DNA of 64,000 nt from Microlunatus lacustris (GTDB lineage: Bacteria; Actinomycetota; Actinomycetes; Propionibacteriales; Propionibacteriaceae), in assembly GCA_039527025.1 (NCBI GenBank), contig BAAAJN010000001.1, positions 372,001 to 436,000 on the forward strand, in the 5' to 3' direction. The notes below the pieces were generated by a model. That model was not told where the DNA came from, ran no database searches, and was given only the letters and a program-made list of their open reading frames with translations. The translations under genes and the position numbers were made by a program. This document shows positions 60,101-64,000 of the stretch, piece by piece. Numbering within the stretch: the stretch's first letter is position 1; each line of letters opens with the position of its first letter.

Positions 60101-63100
60101 TCTCGGTGACCATGCCGCGCGCGGACTCCGCGGACGACGTGTACGCCACCGACGAGATCATCCCGTCGTCGGGAACCATCGTCCGCACCGACGCAGCCTC
60201 GGTGTGGACCGGTGACATCCCGGTCGGCGGCACGGTGACCATCCCGTTCAGCCGGACGGCGTTCGACCCGCCGACGGGCAACCGGCGGATCAAGGCCACC
60301 CTGGTCTCGGACGCTCCCGGGAACAACTGCCCGCCGGGGACCAGCGACCCCCGCTGCTCCATGGACATCCAGGTCCTGGTGCCCGGTCTGAGCATCGCCA
60401 AGGCGGCGGACGTCACCTCCGTGGAACCCGGCGGCACGGTGGCCTACACGGTGACGCTCCGCAACTCGGGTGAGACCCCGTACGCCGGGGCCGAGGTCGT
60501 CGACGCGCTGGCCGGGGTCCTGGACGACGCCACCTACAACGGGGACGCGACCGCGACCCGCGGTGCGGTGGCCCTCACCGGGTCGAACTTGATCTGGAAG
60601 GGTGACCTCGGGGTCGGGGAGGTCGCCACGATCACGTACACGGTGACGGCCCGTCAGCCGCCCGACGGCGACAAGGGCATGACGAGCCGGCTCAGCTCCA
60701 CGGCGGCGGGCAGCTCGTGCCCTCCCGGCGGCGGTGCCGCGACGTGCGTGTCGACGGTGCGGGTGCTGACGCCGGCGCTGACCATCACCAAGTCGGCCGA
60801 CGCGGCCAACGTCACGCTCGGGTCGACCGTGACCTACACCGTGCTGGTCCGCAACACCGGGCAGACGTCGTACCCGGCGGCGACTTTCGACGACGCGCTG
60901 ACCGGCGTACTGGACGACGCGACCTACGACCCGGCCGCCACCACGGCCACGAGCGGGACCGTCGTCCGCACGGGCGGGGTGCTCCGCTGGACGGGTGCGC
61001 TCGCGCCAGGCGCGGAGGCCACGGTCAGCTACGCCGTCACCCTCAACAACCCGGCCACGGGCGACCGGACCCTGGTGAACACCGTCAGCTCCACCACCAC
61101 GGGGAACAACTGCAGCCCGGGGAGCGGGGACCCGCGCTGCGTGGCCACGGTGGCCGTCACCAACGCCGTGACCCTGACCTTCGAGAAGACGGCCGACGTC
61201 CGGACGACGGCCCCCGGTGCGAAGGTGACCTACACCGCCACGGTGACCAACGCCCGCACCACCGCGGTGGCCGACGTCACCTTCACCGATCCCCTCGCCG
61301 GTGTCCTGGACGACGCGTCCTACGGCAACGACGTGTCGGCCAGCAGCGGGACCGCCTCGTTCGCCGCCGACGGCATCAGCTGGACCGGGACGGTCGCGGC
61401 CGGGGCGACGGTCACCCTCACCTACTCGGTGACCGTGTCGCCGGCGAAGACCGGGGACGACATCCTGGCCAGCAGTCTGTCGTCGACGTCGTTGCCGGGC
61501 AGCAGCAACTGCGCGGCGGCCAGCACGGACCCCCGCTGCACCTCCACGGTGCCGGTGGCGCGGCTGCTGCTGGAGCGCACCGCCCCCGCCACCACCACCC
61601 CGGGTGCGCTGGTGCGTTTCCCGGTCACCTTCACCAACACCGGGCAGGTCCCCTACTTCGGGATCTCGGTGACCATGCCGCGCAAGGACTCGGCCGACGA
61701 CGTGTACGCCAGCGAGGAGATCGTGCCGTCGTCGGGGACGATCGTCCGCACGGAGGAGGCCTCGGTGTGGACGGGCGACATCCCGGTCGGCGGCACGGTG
61801 ACGATCCCGTTCGCCCGGACCGCCTACGACCCGCCCACGGGCGACCGCCGGATCAAGGCGACCCTGGTCTCGGACGCCCCGGGCAACAACTGCCCGCCGG
61901 GGACCGTCGACCCGCGCTGCTCGATGGACATCCGGGTGCTGGTCCCGGCCCTGGACGTCGCGGTGACCGCCGACCGCACCTTCGTCGTGCCGAACGGCGT
62001 GGTCGCCTACACCGTGACCGTCCGCAACACCGGCGAGACCCCGTACGTCGGGGCCCGGGTCACCGACGCCCTGGGCGGTGTCCTGGACGACGCCACCTAC
62101 AACGGCGACGCCGCCGCGACGGCGGGGACCGTGGTCTTCGCCGACCCGGACCTGACCTGGACCGGGGACCTCGCCGTCGGACAGGCGGCCATCGTCACCT
62201 TCACCGTCACCGCCCACCGCCCGGCGGACGGCGACAAGGGCATGGCCAGCCGGGTCACCTCGACCGACGCCGGCAGCAGCTGCCCGCCGAACACCAGCAA
62301 CGCGAGCTGCGGCAACACCGTCGCCGTCCGCAGCCAGATCCTCACCACCGTCGCCTCGGCCAGCACGGACAGCGCGGTGCCCGGGGAGCGGGTCACCTAC
62401 ACCGTGACCACGACCAACACGGGCCAGACCGACTACACCACCGCGACCTTCGCCGCCCCGCTCGCCGGCCTGCTGGACGACGCGGTGTACGCCGATGACG
62501 CGACGGCGACCAACGGGTCGGTCGTGCGCACCGGGGACTCGCTGGTCTGGACCGGCCCCCTGGTGCAGGGCGCCCAGGTCGTCGTCACCTACTCGGTGAC
62601 CGTCAAGGACCCCGTCCCGGACGCCGGCGACCACCGGCTGGAGCAGACCCTCACCTCGATCCGCAACGGCAGCAACTGCCTCGCCGACAGCACCGACCCC
62701 CGCTGCACCACCTCGGTGCCCATCGCCAGCCTGCAGATCGTGAACAGCGCGGACGTGACCAGCGCCAAGCCGACCGACGTGGTGCGCTACCAGGGGACCT
62801 TCACCAACACCGGGCAGGTGCCCTACGTCGGCATCACCATCTCCGACAGCTTCGTCGGCGCCCTCGACAACGCCACCTACAACGGCGACGCGACCGCCAC
62901 CTCGGGGTCGGTGATCATCGTGGTCGGCTCCGGCCGGGTGCAGTGGACCGGGGACGTCCCGGTGGGCGCCACCGTCACCATCACGGGGTCGGTCACGGTG
63001 AACAACCCGAAGACCGGGGACGGGACCCTCAGCACGACGATCACCACCGACGCCCCAGCGACCAACTGCCCGGTCGGCGGGACCGACCCGGCCTGCAGCA

Positions 63101-64000
63101 CCAGCGTGGCGGCGCTGACCCCGGCCCTGAGCATCGCCAAGGTGGCCGACCGCGTGGTCACCACGCCCGGCGGGACGGTGGGTTACACCATCACCGCCAC
63201 CAACACCGGCCAGACCCCGTACGTCGGCGCCCAGATCTCGGACGACCTGGCCAGCGTCCTCACCGACGCCCGCTACGGGGGCGGCGCGACGGCGACGGTC
63301 GGCAGCGTGGCCCTCGCCGACCAGCGGCTCACCTGGACCGGCGACCTGGGGGTGGGGCAGTCCGTCGTCATCACCTACCGCGTGACCGTGGACGACCCTG
63401 ATCTCGGCGACAAGCTGATGGTCAACCGGGTCACGTCCGACGAGCTCGGCAGCACCTGTCCCACCGGAGGGTCGCGGAGCGCCTGCACGAGCACCGTCAC
63501 CGTCCTGGTGCCCGCGCTCGACATCGACATCGCCGCCAGCAACAGCACCACCACGCCGGGTGCCGCGGTCGGCTACACCTTGACCATCACCAACACGGGC
63601 CAGACCGACTACCCGGGCGCGCAGGTGACCGCCTCGCTGCTCGGGGTGACCACGAACGCGGCCTACGCGGGCGATGCGGTCTCGACCACCGGCACGACGC
63701 GCTACGCCGAGTCGGCCCTCACCTGGAGGGGCGACCTGGCGGTCGGGGCCACCGCGACCATCACCTACAGCGTCCGCGTCGACGACGGGCTGCCGACGGG
63801 TCAGCAGCTCACCACCTCGGTCAGCTCGGCGGAACCCGGCAGCACCTGCACCAGCGCCGCCCCCTGCCTCAACACCGTCACGATCCTGATCCCGGGGCTG
63901 GCCATCAGCACCACCGCCGATGCCCCGACCGCCACCCCCGGCGACCCGGTGACCTTCACCCTCCGGGTCCAGAACACCGGGCAGACCGCCTACCGCGGGG
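54166..64000 (+). CDS. giant DUF11-repeat surface adhesin with lectin-like head, 3' end beyond window
   Basis: At least 3,278 residues, no stop reached. GTG at 54166 overlaps the DUF916-like gene by 14 bp. Signal peptide RRPVVLVTAIALLSSLLAVVAPPVTAEAA. Residues about 45-345: L-type-lectin-like jelly roll (LLFQNDFDNRTVDG, DGMSFVLSAVDP, NAYLGVGLDVFGNYSS, STDNHEIDDVRVLTF). About 488-589: IPT/TIG-like. About 590-773: two FnIII domains. About 777-1035: three putative-Ig (He_PIG) domains (NLPAGLTLSASGLLSGTPTAS). From about 1037: 17 full DUF11-like repeats of about 130 aa and the start of an 18th. Each full one has a Cys pair such as NCPSGSSDNRC. The protein is Thr/Ser/Ala-rich, with almost no Lys in the repeats. 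It is likely a cell-surface fibre; the anchor is unseen. Confidence 0.88.
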   Translation, partial: MPRADLRSWTRPAHRRPVVLVTAIALLSSLLAVVAPPVTAEAAGTLLFQNDFDNRTVDGTGTVTKPTPTAGTNAACLTAAGNSSVLPLLSCPGASDLQGNGKLRLTNATGNQIGGIFGGTSFPSSNGLDVMFKSYQWGGNAADGMSFVLSAVDPANPVPPTSIGPGGGSLGYSPAGSINGLPNAYLGVGLDVFGNYSSTGFQGSGCTNQTNITTAVPGAVVVRGPGNARAGYCGLTTTYTGTTASRVSLRAATRAASLVPVQVLVNPTSSSYTSGDTGVVVAAGTYKVVVTPVGGTARTLTGPLPAAPTTLYPSTTWTNANGVPRQLAFGFVGSTGGSTDNHEIDDVRVLTFNPVPQLAVSTTSHVAPSPALGAPVNYVVTPSVKIGAGVASPISVTQTVPAGVTPVGAFGAGWSCAAAVGRSITCTTTASSFPDGTTLPVINVVGIVTANGLTATTVQNASTTTVSSADGNPATVTATTAGTVPAAPTGVSISPAVGPVSGGGSVTVSATSSTAPTAIEIGTTAEQQAGTPVVLLPCQGSARTGCFLANGSTLTIPSMPARSSSGPVTVTVVTLGVASTATYTYADRPATLATPTASAGITSTTLTWVAPEANGSPITSYVVTPYLNGTAQTPVTVDGSTTTRTFTGLTAGGSYRYTVQAVNAFGTSTTSPQSLAVVPYDLPGAPVISTVAAGTEQATLTWTTPADNGSAVTGYVVTPYIGAVAQAPRTFTGSATTQTVPGLTAGTAYTFTVAAVNAAGTGPPSTRSTAVTPNASPTLSFAAPPGGQIGVPYSTQLTVDNGTSPFTWSVSGGNLPAGLTLSASGLLSGTPTASGSFAVTVQVVDASGQTATRSLTLAIAAAPVVTFSPAAGEVTVPYSQQPIVTGGSGPFRWAVTAGSLPAGLSIDAATGLISGTPTASGSVSVTVSVTDSSNQVASRTVTLVIAALPTITSNAPPAGQVGLAYSTTFTVTGGTAPLAWSVSAGNLPSGLSLNSSTGVLSGTPTATGSSSFTVLVSDAFGKTASRAVTLVVNSGPLVITKTADVSSVAPGGRVSYTIAITNSGSTAFSGVNLSDPLGGVLDDAVYSGGASATTGTLTYSGSTLGWTGNVAGNATVTITYAVVVNNPDLGNKVLANTVSSSTVGTNCPSGSSDNRCTATVTVSGLSIVHTASSATTTPGSTVTFNIVVTNTGRTPYAGASLTENLAGMLDDASYQSAAATTGSVSFASPTLSWSGDLAVGATATITYSFVVAETDVRGRVLDGTVVSPTAGSSCPAGNAAASCTAAVTVLVSALSITTTAAVSTTTPGSTVPYTVTLANTGQTAYTATTVAVALAGALDDATYNVDAASSAGAVVFDAGTRDLVWTGALAVGATVTITASVTVLDPDPGNRVLTVDASSSAAGSTCPPGGASPACTATVQVLVPALTITKSSSVTSTTPGSVVGYTVLVTNTGQTPYTGAGFDDDLTGVLDDATYGGDATATAGTVTSGGGRVRWTGDLAVGASATVTYSVTVADPDVGNQSLTSRVTSSTRGTNCTTGSSDTRCTSTVPVLTPRLSISSVSDVSTTTPGSVVRFTTTVTNAGQTSYNGAVITLLTAGILDDAVGNGDRTVTTGSLAGVGDDGNSSWTLSLAPGQSGTLSGAFTVRSTTATGRSLDLRTVSGAPGSSCPTASSSGSCSVSVPVLIPELTITKTADAATVVTGGTVAYTVAVTNTGETTYQGASFEDPLVNVLTDAVYAGDAVASSGTLSYAGSTLAWSGDLAPGANATITYSVVVRDPDPGDKRMINTVVSTTPGSNCARTSTDSRCTSVVDVLVPGLTIAKTADVASSAPGGAVGFTVTVTNSGTTPQTGATFADALSGVLDDATYAGGATASSGTVGYAASTLTWTGDLAVGASATIRYTTTVKGAGEGDNQLVNRVVSSTRGSNCAADSADRRCQVAVPVARLLLVRTAPATTTPGALVQFPVTFTNTGRVPYVGISVTMPRADSADDVYATDEIIPSSGTIVRTDAASVWTGDIPVGGTVTIPFSRTAFDPPTGNRRIKATLVSDAPGNNCPPGTSDPRCSMDIQVLVPGLSIAKAADVTSVEPGGTVAYTVTLRNSGETPYAGAEVVDALAGVLDDATYNGDATATRGAVALTGSNLIWKGDLGVGEVATITYTVTARQPPDGDKGMTSRLSSTAAGSSCPPGGGAATCVSTVRVLTPALTITKSADAANVTLGSTVTYTVLVRNTGQTSYPAATFDDALTGVLDDATYDPAATTATSGTVVRTGGVLRWTGALAPGAEATVSYAVTLNNPATGDRTLVNTVSSTTTGNNCSPGSGDPRCVATVAVTNAVTLTFEKTADVRTTAPGAKVTYTATVTNARTTAVADVTFTDPLAGVLDDASYGNDVSASSGTASFAADGISWTGTVAAGATVTLTYSVTVSPAKTGDDILASSLSSTSLPGSSNCAAASTDPRCTSTVPVARLLLERTAPATTTPGALVRFPVTFTNTGQVPYFGISVTMPRKDSADDVYASEEIVPSSGTIVRTEEASVWTGDIPVGGTVTIPFARTAYDPPTGDRRIKATLVSDAPGNNCPPGTVDPRCSMDIRVLVPALDVAVTADRTFVVPNGVVAYTVTVRNTGETPYVGARVTDALGGVLDDATYNGDAAATAGTVVFADPDLTWTGDLAVGQAAIVTFTVTAHRPADGDKGMASRVTSTDAGSSCPPNTSNASCGNTVAVRSQILTTVASASTDSAVPGERVTYTVTTTNTGQTDYTTATFAAPLAGLLDDAVYADDATATNGSVVRTGDSLVWTGPLVQGAQVVVTYSVTVKDPVPDAGDHRLEQTLTSIRNGSNCLADSTDPRCTTSVPIASLQIVNSADVTSAKPTDVVRYQGTFTNTGQVPYVGITISDSFVGALDNATYNGDATATSGSVIIVVGSGRVQWTGDVPVGATVTITGSVTVNNPKTGDGTLSTTITTDAPATNCPVGGTDPACSTSVAALTPALSIAKVADRVVTTPGGTVGYTITATNTGQTPYVGAQISDDLASVLTDARYGGGATATVGSVALADQRLTWTGDLGVGQSVVITYRVTVDDPDLGDKLMVNRVTSDELGSTCPTGGSRSACTSTVTVLVPALDIDIAASNSTTTPGAAVGYTLTITNTGQTDYPGAQVTASLLGVTTNAAYAGDAVSTTGTTRYAESALTWRGDLAVGATATITYSVRVDDGLPTGQQLTTSVSSAEPGSTCTSAAPCLNTVTILIPGLAISTTADAPTATPGDPVTFTLRVQNTGQTAYRG
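57274..64000 (+). repeat. array of about 390-bp DUF11-coding repeats
   Basis: Repeat units begin (codon of the L/I that opens LxIxKTADV) at about 57274, 57658, 58045, 58441, 58831, 59227, 59617, 60001, 60388, 60778, 61171, 61564, 61951, 62338, 62731, 63127, 63511 and 63898 (cut by the window). Spacing is 384-396 bp, always whole codons. Common blocks are TPGxxVxYTVxVTNTGQTPY, GVLDDATY, LTWTGDLAVGATATITY and a Cys pair. Most repeats have diverged, so this is an old array apart from the duplication noted separately. Confidence 0.9.
60001..62337 (+). repeat. recent two-module duplication inside the adhesin
   Basis: Repeats 8-9 (60001-60777) and 12-13 (61564-62337) are related as blocks, offset 1563 bp (521 codons). 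Repeats 8 and 12 share long identical runs such as VWTGDIPVGGTVTIPF and RIKATLVSDAPGNNCPPGT, and both replace the usual GVLDDATY block by PRxDSADDVYA. Repeats 9 and 13 share GETPYxGAxVxDALxGVLDDATYNGDA and DGDKGM. Confidence 0.8.

Noticed and set aside
56491..62634. 2047-codon open frame antisense to the adhesin
   Set aside because: It has a composition of Gly, Arg, Asp and Val only fit for a shadow, mirrors the 390-bp repeats of the sense gene, and has no start signals. The sense frame has clear domains.

Overview
The window is one stretch of a very GC-rich actinobacterial chromosome. Several features fit this: GTG starts are common, many genes overlap by GTGA or ATGA, a thioredoxin gene has a SigR-type promoter, ileS has an actinobacterial T-box leader, and several genes have a -10 box 6-7 nt before the start codon (leaderless style). 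Gene content and composition look like Geodermatophilaceae (Blastococcus, Modestobacter, Geodermatophilus), but that placement is inference. No phage, IS element, transposase or CRISPR array is visible.

Layout. 1-6.7 kb: the 5' part of an RND exporter gene, a secreted propeller-like protein, serC, pdxH and an acVLRF1-type peptidyl-tRNA hydrolase. The hydrolase gene has an unusual leader with its own promoter, a 12-codon ORF behind an exceptionally strong Shine-Dalgarno, and nested inverted repeats. 7-11.8 kb: a DeoR regulator and a divergent operon for amino-sugar breakdown (AgaS-like isomerase, ROK kinase, deacetylase, class II aldolase). 11.7-20.1 kb: housekeeping and stress genes (photolyase, IdeR/DtxR, methyltransferase, thioredoxin, nucleoside hydrolase, tRNA-Arg(CCT), small membrane proteins, an NmrA-type reductase). 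20.6-33.8 kb: sugar porter, CuZn-SOD, LacI regulator, SDR, a Clp-N protein with duplicated operators, DODA dioxygenase, YbaK, ATPase, lipase-like hydrolase, UDP-glucose pyrophosphorylase, nitroreductase, MscL, a SAF-domain protein and an FmdB zinc ribbon.

34-48.7 kb: a penicillin-acylase family enzyme, then a carbohydrate locus. The locus has a GH3 enzyme with an inserted fascin-like domain, divergent from a Tat lipoprotein binding protein and two permeases (no ATPase), followed by a LacI regulator, a GH42 beta-galactosidase and a GH31 alpha-xylosidase. Beta-glucosidase, beta-galactosidase and alpha-xylosidase together fit uptake and trimming of xyloglucan-type oligosaccharides. Two palindromic operators lie in the GH3/transporter divergent region, one at the predicted transcription start.

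48.7-52.3 kb: ileS behind a T-box whose sequestering hairpin covers the ribosome binding site. 52.5-64 kb: a three-gene cell-surface cluster with a small secreted beta-rich protein, a DUF916-like membrane-anchored protein, and a giant repeat adhesin. The adhesin has 3,278 codons in view and is still open at the window edge: lectin-like domain, IPT-like domain, two FnIII, three putative-Ig and at least 18 DUF11-like repeats, each complete one with a conserved cysteine pair. It looks like an actinobacterial counterpart of the Firmicutes WxL/DUF916 surface systems.

A dispersed REP-like palindrome (core CCCTTCGACGGGCTCAGGG and variants) occurs at several gene ends and twice, in frame, inside ileS.
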